A stretch of DNA of 64,000 nt. Source: Nilaparvata lugens. Taxonomy: Eukaryota > Arthropoda > Insecta > Hemiptera > Delphacidae. Both the position numbers and the translations under genes were made by a program. The stretch spans positions 57,094,956 to 57,158,955 of the forward strand of contig NC_052510.1 in the NCBI RefSeq assembly GCF_014356525.2. The letters run 5' to 3'. Below, in pieces: positions 9,301-22,337 of the stretch (the stretch's first letter is position 1; the number at the start of each line of letters is the position of its first letter). The notes beneath the pieces were generated by a model. The model made no database searches. It was not told where the DNA came from and saw only the letters and a program-made list of their open reading frames with translations.

Positions 9301-9819
9301 GTAAATAGGGTACTAGTGATCTCTCAATCATTATGTATCTCCAGTATTGCAGTATTGCTCCAGTATTTGGGGGTTATGTCTCTCCAGTACCGGTATTCTA
9401 AAATCTATTTTGCTCTCATCCATTCCCATTTTATTCGAAGTCTTTCCAGTTGCATAGATGATTTATGAGTGGAAAAATATATAAAATAGCATTATAGTAG
9501 CCTACCCTATTTTGAATTTAATAAAAAATAATCGTTTAAAAAAAATTGAATATGATGTGGAACATCGAAACTAGTAGTTTCAATTTGTCTTTTTAATCCA
9601 TTATTTCATATTATTTTCAAAAAAGAGTACTCTTATGCTATTTTATGAAATTTAACAATGCTATTTTATATTATTATGCTATTATAAGATAAATAAAAAT
9701 AAGTAGCCCTGAATACATACATTTTAAAAAGTGAAAAAATGTTGAAGCCTCCTCCTGTAGACGAAGTATTAGTCTAAAGCTCAATCTCTTTACTGAAATC
9801 GTGAATATACGACTTCAAT

Positions 9820-10150
9820 AGCACTCACTGGAACGAAAGTGTTCCAACGTGAGATTCACTCTGTCAGCATTTGTTAAATGGAAGCATTAATGTTATTATA
9901 TGAGTAATACTGACAGTATAAGATGAATCTCACGGCAAGAATTTCACTCTCGTGAGAGCTAACTCTGTCAGCATTGGTTGAATTGAAGGCATTGATGCTA
10001 TTATATGAGTAATACTGACAGTTTTTGGCGAATCTGACAGAACGAAGCTCTTTATCTTGAGATTTTCTTTGTCAGCATTGGCTGGATTGGAGGTATTAAA
10101 TGTTATCTATCAGTAATACTGACAATCTTAGGTGAATCTCTCAAGAGTTT
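9820..10150. repeat. Three tandem units (~90-120 bp) each with CTGTCAG...CTGACAG arms
   Basis: Copies of CTCTGTCAGCATT(T/G)G begin near 9855, 9965 and 10067. Each is followed by AATGTTATTATATGAGTAATACTGACAG or a close variant, so every unit contains a CTGTCAG/CTGACAG inverted pair 50-60 bp apart. The spacers contain GAATCTCACGGCAAG-like words that also pair with CGTGAGATTCAC. There is no open frame. Confidence 0.65.
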
Positions 10151-10804
10151 TCTAAGAAAGTAGTTCCGCAAGGATTTAAATAAATTGAAGAAAGCGGCGT
10201 AGAAATTTGAACGTGTAGTAGAAAGTTGGGAGTTTAGGAGAGAAGCGTTCCGCTGAGCCTGTTCGTCTGAATTATTTTCGAAAGATTAAACTTTCGGGAG
10301 TCGCGCGACTGTTGGTGGAAAAGGCTGCTGCTGCTGCAGCCATAAAAGCAAATTTCCGACTGGGTTTCAATTAGGAAGGGCCACTGGTTGAGTTACGGTC
10401 AGACACATTCTGTGGGTGGAGAGGGATGCACACTAAAACGCGTTTAACGCGACATTTAATTTTCAGTGTTCGGCCTCAACTGTCTAAATCAAAGTGGAGG
10501 CAGTTTTTCAGACCAACTTTTTATCGTACTCATACAGCTGGCGGCTCGTTTTGGAAATTTTTTCGACTCGTTCACTCAAAGCGCTATGGTGTGTACATCA
10601 CTGCTCAATCGACTGTTGTCCACGTTATCACAAAAGTTGCTGCGGTTAATTTCAAGGTGGAATGTGAATCATGGACCGCGAGGTTTCTGAACTACTGCGA
10701 GTATTTCTGAATCAAGGTAGCACGGAGTAATGAACAACGTATTTCCAGAAGTATTTCCTTATCCCGTGGTAGACACAAACATGATACTAGGATTAAACGA
10801 TATA
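10151..10804. other. Higher-complexity stretch without recognised gene
   Basis: Less AT-rich than its surroundings, with a GCTGCTGCTGCTGCAGCC run near 10326 and ACGCGTTTAACGCGAC near 10438. A 94-codon frame (10426-10710) starts MHTKTRLTRHL and is rich in basic and aromatic residues. It has no recognisable motif, and a second frame is open over the same bases. It could be a conserved non-coding segment or an old exon; I cannot support either. Confidence 0.35.
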
Positions 10805-10858
10805 CAGATGGAAATTACTGAGATATTGCAATATTATTCAAATGCTAATAAATAAATT
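10805..10858 (+). mobile_element. Fragment of the tRNA-bearing element family (5' end)
   Basis: Starts CAGATGGAAATTACTGAGA and continues to ATTCAAATGCTAATAAATAA, the same 5' end as the complete element at 18450 and the fragment at 45785. Truncated after about 54 bases, next to family B copy 2. Confidence 0.5.
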
Positions 10859-10860
10859 AA

Positions 10861-11270
10861 TTAGTAGTTCTGTGAACAGTAGACCTCACTCAGTATTCTC
10901 ATCCACAAGTACCTGATTGAAACTATAGACCTTATGGAAATACAGCAATAGACTGGCTTCTCCACACATCTGTGTAATCACTTGTCAGCTGATTAATGAT
11001 GAATAATTCTATATTCTGATTTTTACTCTAATATTGGCGTATGAAGGAGGCTCGTTTTTCCTTCTATATTATCCTTAAAATGCAAAATTTTCAAAAACCT
11101 TGTATATACGTCGACGCGCAATTAAAAAAGAACATACCTGTCAAATTTCATGGAAATCTATTACCGCGTTTCGCCGTAAATGCGCAACATATAAACATAT
11201 AAACATTCAAACATTAAGAGAAATGCCAAACCGTCAACTTGAATCTTAGACCTCACTTCGCTCGGTCAAT
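10861..11270 (+). mobile_element. Family B repeat, copy 2
   Basis: It begins TAGTAGTTCTGTGAACAG and ends TTAGACCTCACTTCGCTCGG plus TCAATA. A GACC...GGTC hairpin lies at the 3' end. It shares CTTGTCAGCTGATTAATGATG and ATTATCCTTAAAATGC with the other copies. From 11271 to 11930 I see only AT-rich sequence with TTTTTATATCTGGTTA repeated three times near 11385-11430. Confidence 0.65.
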
Positions 11271-11939
11271 AATCAAGAAATTATAATCGATAACTAATAA
11301 TCTATATAAGAATTGCAGCATTTGATTTTGATTTTCGTTTTTATAATCCTATTATATTAAGCTAGCAATTTCTGTATATTTATATCTGGTTATTTTTATA
11401 TCTGGTTATTTTTATATCTGGTTATTTATGTTCAACGGATCTCGAAAACGGCTCTAGCGATTTTCACGAAATTTGGAACATAGTAGGTTTATGATATAAA
11501 AATTCGATTACACTAGGTCTCATTCTTGGGAAAACTCGCTGAACGACATTAAAAGGATAATTCATCCTTGAAAAACAGATGATAATTTCGTCGTCTCTCG
11601 ATAACAGAAGATGCGTGTGCCTGTGTGGGAGAGAGACAGAATTATTTCCAGCTGTGTAATCATAATCAATCAGCGAGAAATTTTATCCAGCTAGACAATT
11701 TAATCGACTTGATCAACATAATCTGATTTGTTGACATGACATGATAATCCTTCTAAACTAGAGTGTATATCATAATTTTCAAAGTTGATTCGACAATTTG
11801 AGTGTTATTTTGTTATTCAATTTGGTTTGTATATATAATCTTAATTATAAATTGTTTGTTTTCAAATGATTAAACAGAAAATTGAACCTGAATTCAAGTG
11901 TATGGAACATAACCTACTTTCTGGACTATTCATAGTGTA

Positions 11940-12045
11940 TAAATCAAAATTCGGGGAAGAAACAGTTTTGGGCTGTGCCTGTTAGTACTTCCCCAATCAT
12001 TTCCAAGAACTGTGTTCTGTTTATCAAAAGTCAATAAATAAATAA
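11940..12045 (+). mobile_element. LINE 3' tail fragment
   Basis: GGGGAAGAAACAGTTTTGGG is followed by GCCTGTTAGTACTTCCCC and a terminal TCAATAAATAAATAA. It matches the general plan of the other hemipteran LINE tails in the window. Confidence 0.4.
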
Positions 12046-12157
12046 CGAGCAACGCTAGGTGCCCCGATATTAATTATTAAACGGTATCTTCATTCTATGA
12101 TAAAGTGAGATGATATGGTAGTTATCCATATGGAACGAAACGAATTGAGGTTATTTA

Positions 12158-12534
12158 CAGTGAGGTCCACGTTATAATGGCAGTGAAAAAAGATAGGATA
12201 ACAACGTTTCCGAACCTCTGTCTTGTCAATGCCTTCTATAGACGGTAGCTGATACAGGTTTATTGATGTAATATTAACTGTTCATTCTCGATTGAAATAA
12301 TCAATTATATTTTATTAAGCAGGAAATTATATTCTTCAATGATTTCATAATGGATTTTCATAATTAAGATGAAATATTTTGTGAATTAATGATTAATTCT
12401 ACATTGTTAGAAGCCGATCTAGCAACAGAGCAAAGCGAGAAAGAGATAGCGCTATCCACTTTGTTGAATGATAGCCTTGTCTATAGCAATACCATTGCTA
12501 ATCGAATACTGCCATTATATCGTGGACCTGACTA
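12158..12534. mobile_element. TIR MITE, copy 1 (AGGTCCACG ends)
   Basis: Left end AGTGAGGTCCACGTTATAATGGCAGT, right end ACTGCCATTATATCGTGGACCT. The inverted repeats are about 24 bp with one or two mismatches, and TA lies next to both ends. Copy 2 lies at 51345-51732. Size and TA-type ends fit a Tc1/mariner-like MITE, but the superfamily is inferred. Confidence 0.7.
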
Positions 12535-12934
12535 TAGGTGAATTTGTGATTGTGATATCTTGGAGTAGTTTGTAGCTTGAGGTGATTTCACTTGAAGTTA
12601 TCTAGTTGAGTTTGTAAATTTGCGGGTGTGATTACTTGAAGTAATGGGTTGAAGTTATCTGGGTAAATTTGTGGCTGTGGCTGGTAAAGCTATGACTTTG
12701 CTATGGCTGTGCAAAGGCTAAAAATAATATAAATATAAATAAAAATATGAATATATTTTCAATATTTTCTCAGAATAAGATCAACTAATTCTCTGTTTGA
12801 TTTGAACATTGGAATAATATTGTTTTTCATGTTTAATGTGGAAGACAACGGAAAATAGGGAATTGGTAAAATATCACACGAAAAATACATTTCGCTTACC
12901 AAAAATAGAAGATTTGAATGAGAGAAATGATAAT

Positions 12935-13857
<923 letters not shown>

Positions 13858-13860
13858 TGA

Positions 13861-14060
13861 ATCACACATTATGATCAAGGTAACCCTGTGCTATTCCTCT
13901 CCCAAGTTTAGATAAGATTACACATAGTCCGAAATAGGTCAAGTCTTGTAGTTATTCACTCCACATTACAATACATTTGAGATCATAAAAACCGTATCAC
14001 TGTAGATGATACTAGGAGTTGATAAAAATAATGACTGTGAAGAACTTTTGATTTGTCATA
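13861..14060 (-). mobile_element. LINE 3' tail fragment (close relative of 905-1130)
   Basis: Directly follows family A copy 2. High similarity to 905-1130 over about 190 bp, including TTATTCACTCCACATTACAA. From 14061 to 14390 no feature is visible. Confidence 0.5.
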
Positions 14061-14390
14061 AATTTTCTCAGTCCTTAATGCATGTGGAATGATCCATTTT
14101 CAATATTGAAATCAACTCTCAGAGGTTCAATGTGTTGAGAGATGTGGTTCTCAATATCAAAATATACTCATTGTTCCATTATGGATATCAACACATGTTC
14201 AATAATACTAGGAAAGGAGAGGAATGACCATCTGCTATAGAAAGGTGAAAAATGTGTTGGCTTTCAAGGGGTTGAACATGCCTCGCTTAGAAATCACACA
14301 ATGGACCTGGTTTATCAGTTAGCCGCTCAATACAACTAGTGCTTTCCAATGAGTCAGCTGACAAATAGATAGTTGGATGGTAAACTAATA

Positions 14391-15178
14391 GGTGAGGGCG
14401 TTAGTAAAAGTGAGAGAGTTTACTAATACGTGAGAGAATAAGTTCAAGTGGGAGAGTAAACAAATATATGAGAGAGTAGGTTCAAGTGAGAGAGTAAACA
14501 AATAGGTGAGAGAGCAAACAAATTGGTGAGAGAGTAAACAAGTAGGTGAGAGAGTAAGATCAAATGTGAGAGTGAACAAATAGGTGAGAGATTAAGTTCA
14601 AATGGGAGAGTAAACAAATAGGTGAGAGAGTAAGTTCAAGTGAGAGAGTAAACAAATAGGTGAGAGAGTAAGTTCAAGTGAGAGAGTAAACAAATAGGTG
14701 AGAGAGTAAGTTCAAGTGAGAGAGTAAACAAATAGGTGAGAGAGTAAGTTTAAGTGAGAAAGTGAACAAATAGGTGATAGAGTAAGTTTGAGTGAGAAAG
14801 TAAAAAAAAAGGTGTGAGAGTAAGTTCAAGTGAGAGAGTAAACAAATAGGTGAGAGAGTAAGTTTGAGTGAGAGAGTAAACGAATAGGTGAGAGAGTAAG
14901 TTTAAGTGAGAGAGTAAACAAATAGGTGAGAGAGTAAGTTCAAGTGAGAGAGTAAACGAATAGGTGAGAGAGTAAGTTCAAGTGAGAGAGTAAACAAATA
15001 GGTGAGAGAGTAAGTTCGAGTGAGAGAGTAAACAAATAGGTGAGAGAGTAAGTTCAAGTGAGAGAGTAAACAAATAGGTGAGAGAGTAAGTTCAAGTGAG
15101 AGAGTTAACAAATTTGTGAAAGAGTAAGTGTAAGTGAGAGAGATTTCACGAATAGGTAAGAGAGTAAACAAATAGGTA
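14391..15178. repeat. 38-bp minisatellite, about 20 copies
   Basis: Unit AAGTGAGAGAGTAAACAAAT + AGGTGAGAGAGTAAGTTC (38 bp), strongly homogenised from about 14600 to 15100 and decaying at both edges. The unit is not a multiple of three but contains no stop on the minus strand in most phases. That explains the Leu/Ser/Thr-rich minus-strand open frames. Confidence 0.9.
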
Positions 15179-15366
15179 TACTTGTTGACCCTTTCTGAGC
15201 TGATGCAGGTGACACGGACATAGTATAGGCGGGAGCCACCTAGGATGGATGTGAAAATGTACAGGGTCGACCGCCAGGGGGTGGTGAAAATCCCTTTCCG
15301 CCCCTGAAATGGTCCAAGGGTGTCGCAGATTAATCAGTTTTCAGTGACCGTACCCTTCTGACCACC

Positions 15367-15756
15367 ACATCCCACTTCTGACGCCAATTTTGTCGACTCA
15401 AAAAGAGGGAGATGAAATGAAGATAAAGGATGAGACAGTTCATTCCGTTTTATAATTACAAAAAGATTATTTTTCCACCCTGTTCCATTTGCTTTTACTC
15501 ATTCCCTGTGTGATGGGTTACTCAACCCTCGTTCGCGACCACCCTGTGGCTCAGCCGTCACCCTGATCAATTGACAGCTTGTCAAACGCCAGCTACCTCT
15601 CACCCCTGTGGTCAAAGTCAGGGAGGTATTCTCTCCCCTTCTCTGATGTTTAAATTAATCACTCAACAGGATTATCAAGCTATCCTCCCATTTGGCAGCA
15701 ACAATACCGAAGCACACACGAGCTGCCTAAATAGTGTTTAATAATTGAATCTTACA
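15367..15756 (-). mobile_element. Probable solo or 5' LTR with primer-binding site (gypsy-type)
   Basis: Read on the minus strand, a segment starting TGTAAGATTC (15756) ends GAGTCGACA (15391). It is followed by AAATTGGCGTCAGAAGTGGG, which resembles the primer-binding site of insect gypsy-type elements. The LTR would be about 366 bp. Downstream on the minus strand (15366 back to about 15180) is a GC-richer non-coding leader that runs into the 38-bp minisatellite. No gag/pol frame is visible. Boundaries and class are inferred; no second LTR was found. Confidence 0.4.
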
Positions 15757-16088
15757 TCCACCAGTGATGGAGGGTTGTCTACTACCTTCATGGTGCCAGC
15801 CTGTCGAAATAAGATTTTTGATGCAGATTTTGAAAATGTCACTGTGGAACCCCATCCAGAATTTTGAAGTTTAACTTCAGCTAGGCATTTTTGATATCAC
15901 AAACCATGACAATGTTTGCTCTTTGTTTCTATATAATTTGTCTCCACCGCTTCTTGCCTGTTGAAACAATCATTGTTCTTGCAAGAAAATCATTTTTGAA
16001 TATTTTTTATTCCAATATCACTTTTATTAAGTGAAAAGAGTAGTGGTCGAAGTAGTTATCAAATGTGACCAATAAGTCTGTAAAATCA

Positions 16089-16744
16089 CAAAAATCTGGT
16101 GTGCCGCACTCACACAACTTTCCTTGCCGTTATGAAAATTCATCACCTGACGCTAGTGTTCCCGCGCATCTCAAGTCTACTATTCAGTGATTTAAGCCAG
16201 CTGGTGACAGGGCAATAACGCTGGAGACACACATGAGGTCTGCTATCTCTTCATAGTGAATGATTTAATAAAATCAACAATAATTCGCAATTGAATAATC
16301 ACATTTTCTCGAATTTAAAGCTTATTTTCAATTTTAGGTGAAAATGTTACTGAACATTAATTGTAGAGATTTTCATGCTCAATCTACTCCACTTGATTTT
16401 TTTCGTTTCAATTGTATCTGAAGCCTGATAATTGGGAATATATCTGCATTGATGTGGCGAAGCTCCTGAAATTTTTACAGATATGGGACTTGTGGCAGTT
16501 GATAGAGCTTATTGATGACTATTTTAGGTATGAATTTGGTCAAAATCGTTGGAGCCGTTTCCGAGAAAATCACGAAAAACCCTGTTTTTGACAACATTTT
16601 CGCCATTTTAGCCGCCATCTTGAATTGCATTTGATCGAAGTTGTTCGTGTCGGATCCTCATAGTGTAAGGATCTTAAGTTCCAAATTTCAAGTCATTCCG
16701 TTAATTGGGAGATGAGATATCGTGTACACAGACGCACATACACT

Positions 16745-16802
<58 letters not shown>

Positions 16803-16939
16803 GACCAATACCCAAAAACCAGTTTTTTGGACTCAGGGGACCTTGAAACGTATAGAAATTTAGAAATTGGGGTACCTTAATTTTTTTCGGAAAGCAATAC
16901 TTTCCTTACCTATGGTAATAGGGCAAGGAAAGTAAAAAT
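16089..16939 (+). mobile_element. Family A repeat, copy 3 (most intact, 851 bp)
   Basis: Uninterrupted from CTGGTGTGCCGCACTC to GGGCAAGGAAAGTAAAAA, with a short (AC)n tract at 16747-16799. Used here as the reference copy for the Helitron empty site (GAATGATTTAATAAAATC). Between 15757 and 16088 nothing was recognised. Confidence 0.85.
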
Positions 16940-17513
16940 CATGCCAATATTTGCTCCAACTCGCTAGACCTACATAATTTTCCCTTTATGTATGGTTCTA
17001 GTTGAAATAATCACAATTGAAATCATTATCTTCTTTCAATCAATGAATCCACTTACATCTTTCAATCCAATATATAAATTTTTCTTATTCTCCCAACCAT
17101 CATTGTTTTCTCCAAATTCATTTGCCAAACGTTTTAATACGAATAGACAAAATCCAACAATGTATTATGCGCCTATTGCATGCGAAAAAACGGGGAGTCC
17201 GATCTCACTAGGCATCAAACCTGCATCGCATGTAATCTGAAAACAAACCAATAATAGTAGGCAGCTGTTTATTAGAATTGGAAATAGCTGAAATATTAGC
17301 TTGTATTCTCTCATGCAACAGGCCTAGTAATCAATTACAATGTTCCTAGAAATAGTATAATATTTTTGGAATTATTGTATAAAATATTATCCACACTGTT
17401 CGCAAACCATACATATTGTATTACTGTATATAATAAATGATATTATGCTGATGCAATTTTGTTAAACGATCTCTTTTTGTTACATCAAGTCTCAAGCAAT
17501 CATCGTGTCTTAA

Positions 17514-17951
17514 ATGATCAATATTTCTCAGAGCCCAGATTGTATTTGGGAATCTATTCACTCTCAAATTTTCTATGTTTCATATGATATTGGAAAAACT
17601 GAATGGAATAATAGCAAGAAAGTGAGCCGAGTTCAAGAGAAACAGAATCAAGAAGCTAGAGTGGTGTGGGCTTCTGGAGAGGAAGCTCCTGACATTAATT
17701 CCTCAATAGAAACCCTTCTACAAGAAAGCTGTAATCTTCAAAGGATGGAGTTTTTTTTTAATCACGACTTCCCCCACCGGCTTCTTGTCGTGCTCAAATC
17801 TGATTACAAGCTTTCGATGGAAGCAAAGAGTGAAAAACTTCAAAAATATCGAAGAGCACGACAAGAATCGATTTCTGATCTTTTTGAAGTAGACGTGTAT
17901 TTTGGGAAGGAAAAGGAGACCAGAGAGAAGACCTGCGTTAAATTGGATTGA
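17514..17951 (+). CDS. Unrecognised 145-codon open frame
   Basis: It begins MINISQSPDCIWES and is mainly charged and helical-looking toward the C-terminus (EKLQKYRRARQESI, then FGKEKETREK). There is no signal peptide, membrane segment or known motif. An 81-codon frame is open on the opposite strand over the same bases. Splice-site-like bases were not convincing. It may be a chance frame or an old repeat-derived frame. From 16940 to 17513 and 17952 to 18386 nothing else is seen. Confidence 0.15.
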   Translation: MINISQSPDCIWESIHSQIFYVSYDIGKTEWNNSKKVSRVQEKQNQEARVVWASGEEAPDINSSIETLLQESCNLQRMEFFFNHDFPHRLLVVLKSDYKLSMEAKSEKLQKYRRARQESISDLFEVDVYFGKEKETREKTCVKLD

Positions 17952-18449
17952 TGTTGATCCCATTCAAGCCGTTCGCTTCAAAGGAAAGAGAATTGTTTGT
18001 TCGCAGGGTGAGAAGCTGAGACAATGGTGAAGAATGAAAACAGTAACCATTTTTGGCAGCGGTAATATTGAGAATGATGCTTTCTCCCTAACAATGATTC
18101 CGACCCTTTCTTGGATTGTAACAACTGACTTGAGGTCTTTGATGCTGTTTAAAGACTTGGAATAATTATTTCATTTCTGGCATTTCAAGGTCTAATTTTC
18201 GGTTCGGCTTTTATTGATTGTAAGAAGCCAAGAGATGAAGAATATCAGATGATTGTTCGTAATGGAATTCTTGATTTTGTTATTTTTGTATGAATTCAAG
18301 TATAGATAAATATTGTTGAAGATTGTCGAACGGCTTTAATCGATTGTTAAAGAGATGAAAATCATAGAATTGTTCACGGTCTAATGTTTGGTTTAGTTTC
18401 ACTTTTTGTGTAGTTGAGAAGTTGATATTGTGGTAATTATTCATATTGA

Positions 18450-18787
18450 CAGATGGAATTAAATAGAGAATGCATTTATTCAAATGCTAATTAATATATA
18501 ATTATTATTCAACGAAAATCCCAAATAAATCCTGGTTGGCCGCTATGGCTTCGTATAAAATGAGAGCTGCTATCCAGAGATTGTCAGTTTGGTGTAAGGG
18601 TAAGCATTCCTGACTGGCAATTGGGAGGTACCGGGTTCGATTCCCGGGCTGGCAAGTAATTTTTGGATAGTAGTTCTCATCGAATTTTCATCAAGCTGTT
18701 AACCCTGTTGTCAATGTCTGCAGTAGCAGAGGTCTTCGGGGTGATGTACAGCATTTATTTGGGATCTCCGTTGAATAATAATTATAT
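18450..18787 (+). mobile_element. tRNA-bearing mobile element with 9-bp target duplication
   Basis: TCATATTGA is duplicated at 18441-18449 and 18788-18796. The empty site (TTCATATTGAATGAAAAAG) is present at 44631-44650. The 338-bp element begins CAGATGGAATT. It has a roughly 38-bp inverted repeat (about 18489-18528 with 18746-18787), and inner arms GCTGCTATCCA/TGGATAGTAGT around a tRNA-like core. It combines SINE-like Pol III signals with inverted repeats, which is unusual. 5' fragments of it occur at 10805 and 45785. Confidence 0.75.
18582..18654 (+). tRNA. tRNA-like sequence inside the mobile element (anticodon would be GGC)
   Basis: Acceptor stem TGTCAGT (18582-18588) pairs with GCTGGCA (18648-18654), using G-U pairs. 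The box A-like word is TTGGTGTAAGGGTAAG. The anticodon stem CCTGA/TTGGG holds a 7-nt loop CTGGCAA, giving anticodon GGC after the conserved U33. The T arm CCGGG-TTCGATT-CCCGG (18631-18647) is perfect and contains box B. A cloverleaf can therefore be drawn. Its location within an element with target duplications argues for a SINE-type promoter rather than a working tRNA-Ala gene. Confidence 0.5.
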
Positions 18788-18792
18788 TCATA

Positions 18793-18894
18793 TTGAATGA
18801 AAAAGACTAAGAAATTGTCAAAAACCACAGATTTATTGATACTTGGAAGAATAAATCTGTGGTTTTTGACAATTTCTTAGTCTTTTTCATTCAA
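18793..18894. repeat. Perfect 45-bp inverted repeat, 12-nt loop
   Basis: Arms 18793-18837 and 18850-18894 are exact reverse complements (TTGAATGAAAAAGACTAAG outward end). At 44637 the same arms enclose about 170 bp with a hammerhead-like core, so this copy has lost its interior. From 18907 to 19551 nothing else was recognised. Confidence 0.9.
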
Positions 18895-19551
18895 TTTGGT
18901 TTAGTTCTTATTTGCTATATGAATTCAAGTGGATGAAGATTATCAGAGAATTTTTCAGAACTGTCTAACGACTGTTAAAAATTGTCGAGAAATTGTTTGA
19001 GATTGTCAAATACTTGTTAGTGCTTGACGAACTACAATGGGGTTAAACGTAAGCCTACAAAAACAGAAAAAACGAAAAACAAAAAAGTAAAATTTAAATT
19101 GTCATCAATCACATTAAAGAATATATTTACATGGGCTACTATCAAAATAATTTAAAATTGAATTTTCAAAAAAAAAAATGAATGAAATGAAATTTCCAAG
19201 TTTTACTGAAGGTCTTAAATATCAGGAACACCCAATTTCAGCACTGTTATTGCGTTGAGAAGTATTGCGTGGATCTCCATAGCTCAAGAAACTGCCAAAT
19301 TAGGGTGCAAAAGACTCAACCTAATATGTTTCACTCGTGCTTGCGTGAGGCCTACAGTATTTCAACATATTGCAAACACTATCGACGTAAAAAATTCTTG
19401 AAATCTTTCTTAGGAAACTATGATTGAAAACTAGGATACAATTGAGAACTATGGAGCATATTGTAAACACTATGAACTGAATACTTTTAAGTCAATTTTT
19501 TTCTTAAAAAAACGATGATTGATCACCATACTACTCATGTATTTTTATCCT

Positions 19552-20738
<1,187 letters not shown>

Positions 20739-21700
20739 TTCTTTGCAGTTTGCCATTCGCTCTGGCCAATTTTATGCATAGTAATCATTTTGATTTCATT
20801 TGCTTTGAGTTCATCAGTTTAATGTAATACAGTTTGAATAAGACACAACTGATAAATTCAGAACAATATTCACGGCTTCCATCACTCTTATCACTGTTAA
20901 TCACTCGTGGTAGCGAGGACATTACTGTCCAAAATTCGCCACGCCATCAAATAGAGATGTCATTCTATTCTATAGTATTATCAAAATTATATCAATTCAT
21001 CAGTTGAATCTTAGTCTTATCTACAAATATTAACAGTTTCAAATATAGGCCAAACTGGACATGAATCACAAATTTACGAGTCACATATAGTCGAAACTGG
21101 ACATGAATCACAAATTTATTGTATAACTAACGTACTTCAGGGGCTAACTAACGTACTAATATCACTCGATATTATTAATTATTACTTCAGGGGCTTCCAT
21201 TAGTTTGATTCAAATTAGACTAAGAAATAATTCAATTCAAACCCAGTTGAAATTCGTAGGCTACTACAATTACAAATTCAGAACTATCACTGAGAAAGCA
21301 AACACAAACGTATGCTCATTCTGTAGAATTATATTATCACTGGCGCACATCAGTTTAATCAAAATTAAACTGAGAACTGAAGATTTAGAGCGTTATCAGT
21401 GGGTCGGTTATAGTACAAGGGCATCATACTACTGTTCAACTACTAAATTTGATTATGACAGAGGCGTGTGGTTTAGGGCAGCATTCCTAATGGCGGATGA
21501 CGAGTGCTGCCGTATTCTATTTGCAGTTATACGGTCTAACCACCGTCGTTTATCTTGGCAAACTTAATTTTGATGCGAATCCGCGTCGAGATTATACGCT
21601 GGAGCACTTGCCGTCATAAAACAGAATAATAAAACGATTCAATTTCCACAGGATTGGCAAAATAGATGGCGGCGCGCCCTAACAAGCCGTTTATACGCTA
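20739..21700. other. Mixed-complexity stretch with an unrecognised 120-codon frame
   Basis: A direct repeat, CTGGACATGAATCACAAATTTA, occurs near 21056 and 21096, and TACTTCAGGGGCT near 21131 and 21183. A plus-strand frame at 21205-21567 (starting MIQIRLRNNSIQTQ, with a Cys pair CSFC and a later DDECC) has no motif I recognise. It could be chance or an eroded coding fragment. Confidence 0.2.
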
Positions 21701-21704
21701 CCAC

Positions 21705-22130
21705 ACTCTCTCTCTCCCACACTTTCTCAGCATCATCACACTCCCTCTTTCTCTCTCCTACACTTTCTCAGCATCATCACACACTCTCTTTCTCTCTCCC
21801 GCACTTTCTCAGCAACATCACGCTCACTCTTTCTCTGTCCTACACTTTCTCAGCATCATCACACTCTCTCTTTCTCTCTCATACACTTTCTCAGCATCAT
21901 CACACACTCTCTTTCTCTCTCCCGCACTTTCTCAGCAACATCACACTCTCTCTTTCTCTCTCGTTCACTTTCTCAGCATCATCACACACTCTCTTTCTCT
22001 CCCCCGTACTTTCTCAGCAACATCACACTCACTCTTTCTCTCTCCTGCACTTTCTCAGCACCATAACACTCTCTCTTTCTCTCTCCTTCACTTTCCCAGC
22101 ATCATCACCACACTCTCTCACTCACACGGA
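21705..22130. repeat. 41-bp minisatellite, about 10 copies
   Basis: Unit ACTTTCTCAGCATCATCACA + CTCTCTCTTTCTCTCTCCTAC (41 bp), alternating with variants (CAACATCA; CCCGC). Because 41 is not a multiple of three and no phase has a stop, the plus strand stays open for 161 codons (21666-22151) with a 41-residue super-repeat of Ser/Leu/His. Confidence 0.9.
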
Positions 22131-22337
22131 ATCAACTTGCTCCACATCTGATTGCAAAATATGGAAGGTCTCGTAAAATATTGCCCCGTGAAGTCTGCTG
22201 AATATCTAGGCCTATGCTGGGTCAAATTCACTCCGTATTTTCATGGCATTTGGATATTTTCAAGCCTTGTTGATGGTGGGGAATGGGGTACCGTGATGAA
22301 TTTACTTGGAAGTTAAAAAAAAAATCATATTCATGAT

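Larger units (their letters stand above)
18399..18894 (+). mobile_element. Hairpin element flanked by a 12-bp target duplication (copy 1)
   Basis: TTTGGTTTAGTT occurs at 18387-18398 and again at 18895-18906. The sequence between them starts TCACTTTTTGTGTAGTTGAG and ends in a perfect 45-bp-armed hairpin. The related element at 44589-44910 has the same leader (AGTTGATATTGTGGTAATTA) and arm. The 18450-18787 element is inserted within it. The hairpin arm is shared with a copy carrying a hammerhead-like core, so a Penelope-type origin is suspected. Confidence 0.75.

Noticed and set aside
10426..10710. 94-codon basic frame
   Set aside because: No family motif, and another frame is open over the same bases; noted as an unrecognised stretch instead.
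18582..18654. Functional tRNA-Ala gene
   Set aside because: The cloverleaf is drawable, but it sits inside a 338-bp element with target-site duplications, and the stems use many G-U pairs. A SINE-type head is more likely.
21666..22151. 161-codon Ser/Leu/His-rich protein
   Set aside because: The 41-bp minisatellite has no stop in any plus-strand phase, so the frame is inevitable.
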